Part shown: piece by piece, positions 23,541 through 33,007 of the stretch | Layout of the letters: the number at the start of each line of letters is the position of its first letter | How positions within the stretch are numbered: position 1 is the stretch's first letter | Source of the DNA: Isoetes taiwanensis | Lineage: Eukaryota; Streptophyta; Lycopodiopsida; Isoetales; Isoetaceae | Direction of reading: 5' to 3' | Length of the DNA: 64,000 nt | NCBI GenBank assembly: GCA_021234155.1 | Contig: JAJEKV010000067.1 | Span: 4,707,279 to 4,771,278, forward strand | Notes under the pieces: generated by a model | Told to the model about the DNA's origin: nothing | What the model saw: only the letters and a program-made list of their open reading frames with translations | Database searches by the model: none | Position numbers and translations under genes: made by a program

Positions 23541-23736
23541 TCGTAAGTAGTAGCAATAGAAGATTGGTTAAATCGAACGCGATTTTGATCGCATATATGG
23601 CTCGGGAATGTCCAAATTAGCATAAGGACAAACTTTCATGACCATCAGATGAAAAAAAAGGCACCAAAAAATTAAAAAGTGTTAGACGTCGCTATAACAA
23701 AATACGTCGCGGACACGTCGCATGCGACGTTAAACC

Positions 23737-23816
23737 GTATATACGATTTTGAAATTGTATATACGATTTCGAAATCGTATATACGATTTCGAAATCGTAT
23801 ATACGATTTTAAAATT
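23737..23816. repeat. Four 20-bp dyad repeats
   Basis: GTATATACGATTTCGAAATC and close variants occur four times without gaps. The unit contains two overlapping dyads (ATCGTATATACGAT and GATTTCGAAATC). It is flanked on both sides by ACGTCGC/GCGACGT motifs like those of the element ends. Confidence 0.9.
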
Positions 23817-24024
23817 ACGTCGCATCGCGACGCCAGTATGTTTTTACAAATCCGCGGGCCGTCTTTTTTAGGGACCATTCCTAGGCTTCCTTCTATCGAC
23901 TATTTTGGGCGATCTTGGGCGCTAACGACCTTGAAGCGACTTGCAAGCACTCTTTTTAAGGTTAGTAGATCATGGTTTTGGATTGAATGGTTTTGGATTG
24001 AATGATTTAGTGTAGATTTCAATT

Positions 24025-24390
24025 TTTTTTTTCTATTTCTTTTTCTTCTTCTTGTTTCTTCATTCTTCTTCTTTTTCCTTCTTTCCTCATTTCTTTCTTC
24101 GATTCTTCCCTTATTTCACTCTTCCATTCTTCCATTCTTCTATCTTCTTCCATTTCATTCTCTTATTTCTTCCATTCTTCTCTTTCTTCCCCTAATTTCT
24201 TTTTTCTCCTCTTTTCCCTTCTCTTCTTTCTCCCACCCTTCTCTTCTTCTTTGATTCATTCATTTTTTTTCTTTCTTGTTTTACTATTTCTTCATCTTCT
24301 TTTCTTGTTTTTTGTTTCTTCTTCGATCTTTTTTTCCGTTGTTCTTATTCTTCTAACTCTTTGTTGCTTTCTATTTCGATTTGGACCCGT
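24025..24390. repeat. Polypyrimidine (TTC/TTTC) tract
   Basis: About 360 bp of nearly pure C/T on the plus strand (TTCTTC, TTTCTTCC, CATTCTTCC units). Low complexity, no coding content. Confidence 0.9.
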
Positions 24391-24481
24391 CAGGATCTTG
24401 TTACACACGTCCTTCTTTTGGTAAGTTGATCGCGCTTGCATTTTATTTTTATAATTTTAAGCAGGTTAAAAAAAATTGATG

Positions 24482-24785
24482 GAGTGGCTTGTTCAAGGGC
24501 ACGGGTCGGCTCCACCTAGAGTGGGGAGGACCATGTACCCGGGTTCGAAGTCCACTTCACTACGATCATATATTTTTCCTAGGTTAAGGAGTGGCTTGTT
24601 CAAGGGCACGGCCGACTCCACCTAGAGTGGAGAGGGCCACGTACCCGGGTTCAAGTCCACAGCCACTTGTTATTTTTTAGGTTTAAAATAAAATTGTAGT
24701 GGCTTGTTCAAGGGGCTGTGTAGGCTCCACTCACGAAAGTGGAGACGACACTGTGTGTTCGGGTCCAAGTCGACTTTTCTTGTAA
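24482..24785 (+). repeat. Three tRNA-like (SINE-head-like) units
   Basis: Three ~75-90-nt units start GTGGCTTGTTCAAGG and end in a B-box-like GGGTTC(G)AAGTCC (third: GGGTCCAAGTC). The middle unit (24590-24667) has a perfect 7-bp acceptor-like stem, AGTGGCT with AGCCACT, and a hairpin CTCCAC-CTAGA-GTGGAG. The first and third keep the hairpin (third: CTCCACT...AGTGGAG). The T-arm pairing is poor, so these are tRNA-derived sequences rather than tRNA genes. Confidence 0.6.
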
Positions 24786-24890
24786 TTCTTAGGTAGAGGT
24801 GGCCAAATCTAGCTTATAACCCTAAAGCGTATGTTAGCCAACTCTATCTTTTAATCCAAACTAATCCAGATTTGGAAGGGGCTCATTTCG

Positions 24891-25283
24891 ATGATGGGGG
24901 GAGCTGCTTCAAAAAAGAAGGTACATGACCTAGTCATAGTCTTATTTTTATTCTTTTGTTTTGTGTTAATCTATCGATTTATAGAAAAGGCAAAGAGTGA
25001 TTGCAAAATTGAAGTCGAATGCCAAAAATTGGGAGGCGATTGGTCAAAGGTCCCTAAACCACTTAAATCGTCCATAAGGAAGATATCAAGGTATTTGTTA
25101 TTTGTTGCCATTCGTTCAATTCGAAATAAGACATTTAACTTGTCATGTTGTATTCCTTGCAATCGGATCACTTTCGAGCGTGCAAAGGATTCCAAGAAAA
25201 ACATCGCCTCCGGACCGCCAAGGCAACTTCAAGCAAACGAATTCGTCTCACTTGGGTTGGCGGCGAAAAAGGCTTTTACATAG
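24891..25283 (+). CDS. Unrecognised ORF inside CACTA-like element
   Basis: An open frame of 130 codons. Residues about 14-30 form a hydrophobic, membrane-like segment (VIVLFLFFCFVLIYRF), followed by a mixed charged part with several Cys. A good splice donor (AAG then GTACAT) lies early in the frame, so it may be exon plus intron rather than one coding exon. It matches no family I can name and could be chance. Confidence 0.2.
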   Translation: MMGGAASKKKVHDLVIVLFLFFCFVLIYRFIEKAKSDCKIEVECQKLGGDWSKVPKPLKSSIRKISRYLLFVAIRSIRNKTFNLSCCIPCNRITFERAKDSKKNIASGPPRQLQANEFVSLGLAAKKAFT

Positions 25284-25517
25284 ATTCGTAAGTGCTATAA
25301 ACTCTTAGTTCACGTTAACTTTCAATGTCATTGTCTAATATTGGTCGTATTGTCTAATATTGGTCGTCAATGTCATTGTCTAATATTGGTCTGTTAGGGT
25401 TTTCCCCTAACAGGGAACACGTAAAGATAGCCACTACTCGCCTCTTGCCTCTTGTATATGATATTGTAACTAACTATTAAAATTCTTTCCTTTTTTTATT
25501 TTTATTTTTTTTTTTTT

Positions 25518-25745
25518 TTTCAGACACCACGCCGCGACGCCGACGCCGTCGCCGCGACGCGACGCCCGAGTCGACGCCCGAAGTCACGCCTGAAGTCACG
25601 CGTCGCGGCGACGCCCGAGCGACGCCGCCGACGGCGTCGCGACGCGACGCGTCGATGCGCGACGGTTCGCGAACGACGTCAGGCGACACCGCCGACGCCG
25701 CGATAGACGCCGCCGATTTGACGCCGCTATAGACGTCGCTAAATG
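25518..25745. repeat. Sub-terminal GACGCC/GCGACG repeats, 3' side of CACTA-like element
   Basis: A very GC-rich block of (G)CGACGC and GACGCC units directly inside the 3' terminal inverted repeat. Its spelling differs from the CGACGT motif of the 5' side. A poly-T run of about 20 precedes it. Confidence 0.8.
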
Positions 25746-25762
25746 ACCCTTTTCTTGTTGTG

Positions 25763-27946
25763 TAAAAGCTTAAGCAAAACCGTATAGAGGCTCCATATAC
25801 CATCAAAACCTTAGGCAAACTCGTATTTGACGTCCCCAATCATAATTGAGCATAATCGAAACGAGAGGTGTCCAGAGGCTCCAACATACAGTCTGGGCCG
25901 TAGGATTGACAGATCCGACGACTGTGGTAGTCCAGGGTGCACCTCGTTTAGAATATGTAGCAAAATAACAGGGGGTTCCAGGGGGATTTGATATAGATAT
26001 AATTCTTGAAAAAAACAATTCAATGGGTTATTATAAAAAAAAACATGGATTTAAGATAAAAAAATAGTCACATTAGCTTACTAGTTAGATTGGTTAAAGT
26101 AGTCTTATTAGGACATTGAGTTATTTTGGTAGAGGTTCGAATCCCCGTATTTCATATTCTAAAAGCTTAAGCAAAACCGTATGGAGGCTCCATATACCAT
26201 CAAAACCTTAGGCAAACTCGTATTTGACGTTCCCAATCATAATTGAGCATAATCGAAACGAGAGGTGTCCAGAGGCTCCAACATACAGTCTGGGCCGTAG
26301 GATTGACAGATCCGACGACTATGGTAGTCCAGGGTGCACTCGTTTAGAATATGTAGCAAAATAACAGGGGGTTCCAGGGGGATTTGATATAGATATAATT
26401 CTTGAAAAAAACAATTCAATGGGTTATTATAAAAAAAAAACATGGATTTAAGATAAAAAATAGTCACATTAGCTCACCAGTTAGATTGGTTAAAGTAGTC
26501 TTATTAGGACATTGAGTTATTTTGGTAGAGGTTCGAATCCCCGTATTTCATATTCTAAAAGCTTAAGCAAAACCGTATAGAGGCTCCATATACCATCAAA
26601 ACCTTAGGCAAACTCGTATTTGACGTCCCCAATCATAATTGAGCATAATCGAAACGAGAGGTGTCCAGAGGCTCCAACATACAGTCTGGGCCGTAGGATT
26701 GACAGATCCGACGACTATGGTAGTCCAGGGTGCTCTCGTTTAGAATATGTAGCAAAATAACAGGGGGTTCCAGGGGGATTTGATATAGATATAATTCTTG
26801 AAAAAAACAATTCAATGGGTTATTATAAAAAAAAACATGGATTTAAGATAAAAAATAGTCACATTAGCTCACCAGTTAGATTGGTTAAAGTAGTCTTATT
26901 AGGACATTGAGTTATTTTGGTAGAGGTTCGAATCCCCGTATTTCATATTCTAAAAGCTTAAGCAAAACCGTATAGAGGCTCCATATACCATCAAAACCTT
27001 AGGCAAACTCGTATTTGACGTCCCCAATCATAATTGAGCATAATCGAAACGAGAGGTGTCCAGAGGCTCCAACATACAGTCTGGGCCGTAGGATTGACAG
27101 ATCCAACGACTGTAGTAGTCCAGGGTGCACCTCGTTTAGAATATGTAGCAAAATAACAGGGGGTTCCAGGGGGATTTGATATAGATATAATTCTTGAAAA
27201 AAACAATTCAATGGGTTATTATAAAAAAAAACATGGATTTAAGATAAAAAATAGTCACATTAGCTCACCAGTTAGATTGGTTAAAGTAGTCTTATTAGGA
27301 CATTGAGTTATTTTGGTAGAGGTTCGAATCCCCGTATTTCATATTCTAAAAGCTTAAGCAAAACCGTATAGAGGCTCCATATACCATCAAAACCTTAGGC
27401 AAACTCAGATTTGACGCCCCCAATCATAATTGAGCATAATCGAAACGAGAGGTGTCCGAGGCTCCAACATACGATCGGGGGCGTAGGATTGGATGATCCA
27501 ACGACTGTGGTAGTCCGTGGTGCACCTCGTTTAGAATATGTAGCAAAATAACAGGGGTTCAGGGGATTTGATATAGATATAATTCTTGAAAAAAACAATT
27601 CAATGGGTTATTATAAAAAAAAACATGGATTTAAGATAAAAAATAGTCACATTAGCTCACCAGTTAGATTGGTTAAAGTAGTCTTATTAGGACATTGAGT
27701 TGTTTTGGTAGAGGTTCGAATCCCCGTATTTCATATTCTAAAAGCTTAAGCAAAACCATATAGAGGCTCCATATACCATCAAAACCTTAGGCAAACTCGT
27801 ATTTGACATCTTAAAATCATAGGCGTCCCCAATCATAATTGAGCATAATCGAAACGAGAGGTGTCCAGAGGCTCCAACATACAGTCTGGGCCGTAGGATT
27901 GACAGATCCGACGACTGTGGTAGTCCAGGGTGCACCTCGTTTAGAA
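25763..27946 (+). repeat. 396-bp head-to-tail array, right part (5 monomer starts)
   Basis: Continues the monomer split by the CACTA-like element. Monomer starts (TATGTAGCAAAATAACAGG) lie near 25954, 26350, 26745, 27144 and 27538, 392-399 bp apart. The array ends at CTCGTTTAGAA (27946), exactly at a monomer end. Together with the left part this makes eight complete monomers. At the matching site of copy 2 (about 42325) there is no array. Confidence 0.9.
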
Positions 27947-27947
27947 T

Positions 27948-29150
27948 GCTTGAAGAACAAGGGGCTGAGAAAATTTGTGTTAATACCAGATACTAGGTGT
28001 GGCATTGGCATGAAGATAGCGAAGCAACTAATTTAAAGCCAACCAATGCTCAGGTGCAGGACTGTCAAGAAATTGGCTGAGAGTAATGGTGGCTTGGGCT
28101 ATATCAGGGCATATGCATACCATCAAATGCATCAAGGTGCCCACAATGCTACGGAAAGAAAGTCCACCAAGAGCATGCGTAGCAAGTGGAATAGAAGTAG
28201 CAGACATATGACAAACTACAGGGGTAGCAACGCCCTTGCTGCCATGCATATTACAAGCTTGCAAAAAGGTTGCGAACAGATTTGGAATGGTGGACAAGGA
28301 TGTTCTTGGACTGAAGATCTCTATTAACTTGAATACCGAGAAAGTACTGCAATTCACCCAAATCTGTCATGCGAAAGCGAGCAGTTAAAGCAGTTTTGGT
28401 ATCTTTCACCAAATTAGAAGTATCCTTGGCCAAAATCAAGTCATCTACATATAAGATAATAATGATCACATAAACATGGTATCCCTTACAGTAGATTTTC
28501 CAGTCTGCATGACTTCGAGCAAATTCTTGTGTCGTGAAAAACTTGTGAATGGCATTATACCACTATCATGGAGATTACCTGAGTCCATAAATTGCCTTGT
28601 ATAGCTTATGAACTTTATCTTCTTGTCCAAGTTGTACAAAACCCGGAGCCTGTCGAAGATAGACTTCTTCTTCCAACTTACCATGTAAAAATAACGTCTT
28701 GACATCCATATGTTTCAAATTATAATTCTGGCAGCAGCCACTGCTAGCACTGTTCGTACAGAACTCAATCTAGCTACTAGTGCAAAGGTTTCAATGTAAT
28801 CCACCCTAGAAACTTGAGAATATCTTATGGCAACCAACCATGCTTTGTATTTGCTAACAGCATTATGCTCATTATATTTGATTTTGTAAATCCATTTAGA
28901 ATTAATAACTTTCCTTTCTTTGAGCAGATCTGTAAGAATCCGTGTTTCATTTTCCACCAAAGTGCCTAGTTTTGCTGAACTGCCCAGGGACATCTTGTTC
29001 CTGAATCGTAATCATCTAATTCCCCATCACTATCCTCTGACTCTGAGGGAAATTCAACTTCATACTCAGAGGATCCTCCTGTACGCACATCCACAGATTC
29101 ACCTTCTTCATTATCAGAATTAGTATCACTATCAGAAGAATTACTCAAAA
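27948..29150 (-). pseudogene. Copia B copy 1 reverse transcriptase region
   Basis: An acidic spacer (SNSSDSDTNSDNEEGES, about 29148) is followed by RT: NSKWIYKIKYNE and YKAWLVAIRYSQ (28850-28900), a frameshifted middle, IIIILYVDDLILAKDTS with the YVDD box (about 28440) and MTDLGELQYFLGIQVNR (about 28350). It ends in the connection region (LSQFLDSPAPEHW, about 28060). RNase H is missing in both copies, so this truncation predates the duplication. Confidence 0.88.
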
Positions 29151-29243
29151 CACAAGATTTATTCCCCTTGCCTTTTCCAATATCAAAATTTTGTTCATCA
29201 AAACTATTCTTCTAATGGTCACCTTTTTATTTGACCGATAACT

Positions 29244-31500
29244 CTAGATTTTGTCTAAATATCCCACGAACATACAAGGTATTGATTTGTTTGACAACTT
29301 GTCTCGCTTCAAATGAGCATCTGCATTGCAGCCAAAGAATTTTATGTTAACCATATCAGGTTTCCTGTCCATCCAAGTTTGTTCTGGGACAGCCTTTGGA
29401 GATGCTTTCATCGGTATTCTATTTAGGAAACATTGTTGTATGGGTTGCCTCGCCCCAAAAGGATGGATCAATATCATGTCCAAAAAGCATTGCTCCTGCA
29501 CACTCTAAAATGGTCTGATTCTTTCGCTCAACAATCCCATTTTGTTGATGCTCATGAGAAATTGATCTCTCATGTGTAATGCCATATTCTAGAATGGGAC
29601 TCGCAAGAAACCAACAAACCGCCAGGCTTCTCATTCATCTCAGCAGATTTTTTACAATGGTGGACAGTGGGTAGCCGCACACATGCGAACTACCCATGAA
29701 AAATAAAGGGAAAATCCAATTATATCATTTGGACCCCAAAAAAATACAATGCTAATAGATGAGTGGCTGATGTACCTGCCGAAAGCTTATCACCGGGATT
29801 AAAAAACCCCGCCCTTTCGGGTTTTCGAGGAAAAACCCTAGTGATAAGCCTTCGGCAAGGGGCTTAGACAAACGTAAGGCATAGAATCGCTCCCAAAAAC
29901 CCCCGCATGGAGAAGTCGAAACAGATGTCGCTCGCCAACTGGTACCTGCACATCACCAACACAACAAACGAGAAAACATACCAGAGAATAGCATCACCCA
30001 GGGGGTGGAAAAAAAGCATCACCCAGCGGGTGGAAAAACATGATAAACAGAACTTGTACAAAATATAATAAACAAAGAAGGGGGGGAGGGTGGGTTCAAA
30101 GAGAATAAGGTAATGGCCGAGAGAAGAGGAAGAAGATGATGAGGCGTGGATGGATAAAACGCTTACTGAAATAGCTTAAGTCCCAACCAAAACGGGCATG
30201 CGCCACCCGCATGCATGCATGACATGCATGCTCGTCCCATTCTAGAATGGCGATCCGATGTCTCGGATCGATGCTATTCTAGAATGGGACTCGCAAGAAA
30301 CCAACAAACCGCCCGACTACCAGAGAACTTCCTTACAAACTAGGATCGAGGACGAAGGTCACAGGACAAGGCCAAAGGCCGAAAAAGGATAACATGAAAG
30401 AAACGCCAAATTGGCTAAACCAGGCAGGAAGAAGCCCCTCCCCTGCCTGGAAACAATTCAAAGAGAATAAGGTACTGCTGAGAGAAGAGGAAGCGCCGAT
30501 GAGACGTGGATGCAGAAACGCGCCTGAAATAGCGAAGTCCCAACCAAAATGGGCATGCGCCACCCGCATGCATGCATGACATGCATGCTCGTCCCATTCT
30601 AGAATGGCGATCCGATGTCTCGGATCGATGCTATTCTATGCAGAGACTTTCAAATCTCTTGTTCACAAACTCACCTCCTTGATCTATCCAAATTTGTTTG
30701 ATGATACATCGGGGCTGATTTTCTAAATTTTTTTTTTTCCAAATGACAAAATAACCAAACACCTGACTTTCTCTTTAAGAAATAGACCCACAACTTTCTA
30801 CTAAAATTTTCTATCACTAAAAGAAAGTACCTGACACCACCCACAGATGGAATCTTGGCTTTTCCCCAAACGTCCATATGGACCAGCTCCAAGCATTTTT
30901 CTGCGCTATGTGCTTTCCCTTTAGGAAATTCCTCCTATGCATTTTTTCGAGCATACAACCTTCGCATAACTTCATTGGTTTTCCAATTTGTGGTAAACCA
31001 TCCACTAACTTACGCTTTGCCATTTCTTTTATGAGCGGATATTTAGGATGTCCCAGTCTCTCGTGCCACAATTGGGTACTATCCAAAATAGAAGCATTCA
31101 GGGGTGTTCGTTGTGATCAACTTAATTGGTACAAATCTCCATCTCTACTGCCCATAGCTAACACATTTCTCCTTCTGTCTTTGATGAGGCACATGCCATA
31201 ACCAAATTTTACCAGCAAACTTGCATCGTTAAGCTTAAAAATGGATAAGAGATTGGCTTCCAAATCAGGGACATGAAGGACTTTCTTCGAACATACATCT
31301 CCAATTGGCATTTGTAGCTTGACAGTTCCAACTCCAGCAATATCAAAATTCCCTTTCCCTACTTTTACCTTGCTATTTTCAATACCATGATATTCCACAA
31401 ACAATTCCTGTTTAGGGGTCATATGATCTGAGGCTCCAGAGTCTAGATACCAAATTCCATACGGTGTTTGTGTGACAAAATATCCCACTACTTGTACCAT
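29244..31500 (-). pseudogene. Copia B copy 1 protease and integrase (interrupted)
   Basis: Protease motif WYLDSGASDHMT (about 31440) and GAG-pre-integrase LWHERLGHP...LCEGCMLEK (about 31075-30950) are followed by integrase HMDVWGK (first Asp, about 30880). In copy 2 WIDQGGEF (second Asp) and QQNGIVERKN (Glu) complete the triad. Here the Asp-containing strand is frameshifted near 30730 and the element at 29591-30631 separates it from the Glu part (29419-29590). A C-terminal piece lies at 29244-29501. Confidence 0.88.
29591..30631 (-). mobile_element. Two-module structured element (copy in Copia B)
   Basis: A 1041-bp insertion with a six-base target duplication TATTCT (29585-29590 and 30632-30637). 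The intact empty site is at 43991-43996 in copy 2. In its own sense (minus) a short module (30631 to ~30282) and a long module (~30281 to 29591) share their first ~150 bp and last ~40 bp. Each starts with hairpin CGATCCGA/TCGGATCG and then CCATTCTAGAATGGGAC, whose AGAATGGGAC pairs with the terminal GTCCCATTCT. The long module contains the 16-bp stem 29778-29793/29841-29856 around AAAACCCGAAAGGGCGGGG. Same layout as 4676-5787 with different stem sequences. No protein seen. Confidence 0.85.
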
Positions 31501-31794
31501 GAATAACCTATCACAGCAAGACTACAAATACTCCAAGTGCCTTTATAATTTTAAGGATCTCATGCTCGAAAATAGAAAGACATTTGTCAGAAAAATAAAA
31601 GGAACCTCATACCAGACCGATTTGCTTATACTAGTTCTTTCAGCCATGCAAATAAAAGCCTTTCCAGAAATAAAGGAATCACTGCTCTCAGATTATTCTT
31701 GTTCTGAACAGATGAAGAAATATAAAACATGACTTTGGAAGCTTTCTGTGCTTTTGCTTCCTTCTTTCTTCTATTATCTTTTCTCTTATCAGAT

Positions 31795-31806
31795 ACTCTT
31801 AGCAGA
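31795..31806. other. Breakpoint of tandem segmental duplication
   Basis: Copia B (GATACTCTT, matching about 45165) is joined directly to Copia A RNase H sequence (AGCAGAAGGCAG, matching about 6529). There is little or no microhomology and no inserted sequence. Confidence 0.85.
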
Positions 31807-32166
31807 AGGCAGTTGCCATGTCATCAGCAGAATATGCAGCCAGTTCATTACTATCTAAGGAGCTTGTTTGGTTGAGAAGATTACTAGAAGAGCTTGGTTA
31901 TAAGCAAAGACAACCAACTGCAATTATGACAGACTGTATGAGCTGCATAGATATAGTGAAAAATCCAGTTCAACATGAGAGAACAAAGCATATCGAGCTA
32001 GATATGCACTTCATTAGGGATATGGCAGAGAAAGGTTATATTCAAATGTGTTACATTCATATAAATCTGCAGATAGCTGATATTTTCACTAAAGCATTGG
32101 TGGAGAAAAAGTTTACAGGGTTTAGAAGTAAATTAAATGTACTGGACCTGTGTGCTGAAGGAGGAG
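31801..32166 (+). pseudogene. Copia A RNase H end, copy 2
   Basis: Duplicate of 6530-6895: SSAEYAASSLLSKEL, MTDCMSCIDIV (Asp where copy 1 has Ala), IADIFTKALVEKK, ending AEGGV and TAG. It lacks the SDADW motif because the duplication junction cuts just before it. Confidence 0.9.
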
Positions 32167-32700
32167 TGTAGAATATTGTAAAACATGTTGGTATGTCATC
32201 ACACAGGTTCAGAGGTGCATTGTTGAGCAAGTATAATTATGTCATGGTCAGGTTCTCAGATATACCATGGTATGATTCTCAGAAGAGAATAGTTGAGACA
32301 ATTTAAACAAATGGCCTATACTATTATCTTTGTGAAGGTTGAAATAGGTCATACCATTTTTTATGGTTTAAACAATGGTTCATACCATTGTTAATATTTG
32401 AACTTTAAAACAATGGTTTAAACCATTGAAATGTAAAGTATTCAAAACGAGATCGATGGAGCCAAATGAGCATTCAAATTAGAATCTCCTATCTGCAAGG
32501 AGATGTGGGCACGAATGCCTTAGAGGCCAGATCTAGGCCTGAGCGGTCGGGTCCGGCACTATAAAACTAAGATGTACAGACGATCTGCGAGGCAATTCAC
32601 AATTAGGTTTTGTTTTTTGGAAGCTCGATTTGAAAAGCAGGTTTACTTATGGCTTTGGGATTCATGAATTTACAATAGTTGTGATTGCATCTATTTTACA
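32167..32700 (+). repeat. Copia A 3' LTR, copy 2
   Basis: 534 bp, TGTAGAATATTG...TATTTTACA, near-identical to 6896-7429. The few differences by eye (for example GAAGGTTG for GAAGATTG, TATCTG preceded by C for A) postdate the duplication. Confidence 0.85.
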
Positions 32701-33007
32701 TCAAATGTTGAGGTTGTGATGTAAAATCCAATGGTTGAATAACTCTATGCATCATTTGAGATTATCTTGTACTAAGAATGATGGTTAACTCTTTCAAGAT
32801 GTTTGAATATCTGTTGAACTTATAATATCAAGTGAATTATTGATTGTGCTTGGTGCATTGCTAATAGTGGCTGTTGAAATTTTCAATTGTAGGGCAAAGG
32901 TGGGCTATTAAAGGGTTAAGGTGGGCTATTAAAGGATAAAAAGTGGGCCATTAAAGGGCAAAAAGTGGGCCATTAGGGGAGTGGGTGGAGGGGCACCCTC
33001 TCCTATG
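32701..33007. other. Flank with short tandem repeat, copy 2
   Basis: Represents the uninserted version of the 7430-11140 region: LTR flank, then GATGTAAAATCCAATGG, then TGCATCATTTGAG..., then the GTGGGCTATTAAAGG tandem repeat (32900-32985). The insertions present in copy 1 are absent. Confidence 0.8.

Larger units (their letters stand above)
19069..25762. mobile_element. 6.7-kb CACTA-like element, non-autonomous
   Basis: Terminal inverted repeats start CACAACAAGAGAATGGACAT at 19069 and, inverted, CACAACAAGAAAAGGGTCAT at 25762. They continue into TTAGCGACGT with 3 mismatches in the first 31 bp. It sits inside a monomer of the 396-bp array. Comparison with the other monomers (CATATTCTAAAAGC) shows a two-base TA target duplication at 19067-19068 and 25763-25764. 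Sub-terminal regions are dense in CGACGT motifs, typical of CACTA elements, although the end reads CACAA rather than CACTA. No transposase is recognisable. The interior is tandem repeats, a pyrimidine tract and tRNA-like units. Confidence 0.8.
27948..31800 (-). mobile_element. Copia B, copy 1 (truncated at both ends)
   Basis: Minus-strand Copia of a different lineage from Copia A. From 31500 downward: protease, GAG-pre-integrase, integrase (interrupted at 29591-30631), acidic spacer, RT, then loss of RNase H. Its gag and 5' LTR are absent because the segmental duplication junction at about 31800 cuts it. The fuller copy is at 42333-46158. Confidence 0.92.

Noticed and set aside
18011-27946. 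CRISPR array or coding tandem gene array
   Set aside because: Monomers are ~396 bp and contiguous, with no short repeat-spacer alternation. The minus-strand frames of 60-104 codons recur only because the monomer recurs, and they contain no family features.
18011-27946. Helitron assignment for the 396-bp array
   Set aside because: In reverse sense the monomer starts TC, but it ends GCTACATA rather than CTRR, without the usual 3' hairpin; left as undetermined.
6896-32700. 6896-7429 and 32167-32700 as the two LTRs of one element
   Set aside because: Both follow the same RNase H 3' end in the same orientation and lie in duplicated surroundings, so both are copies of one 3' LTR.
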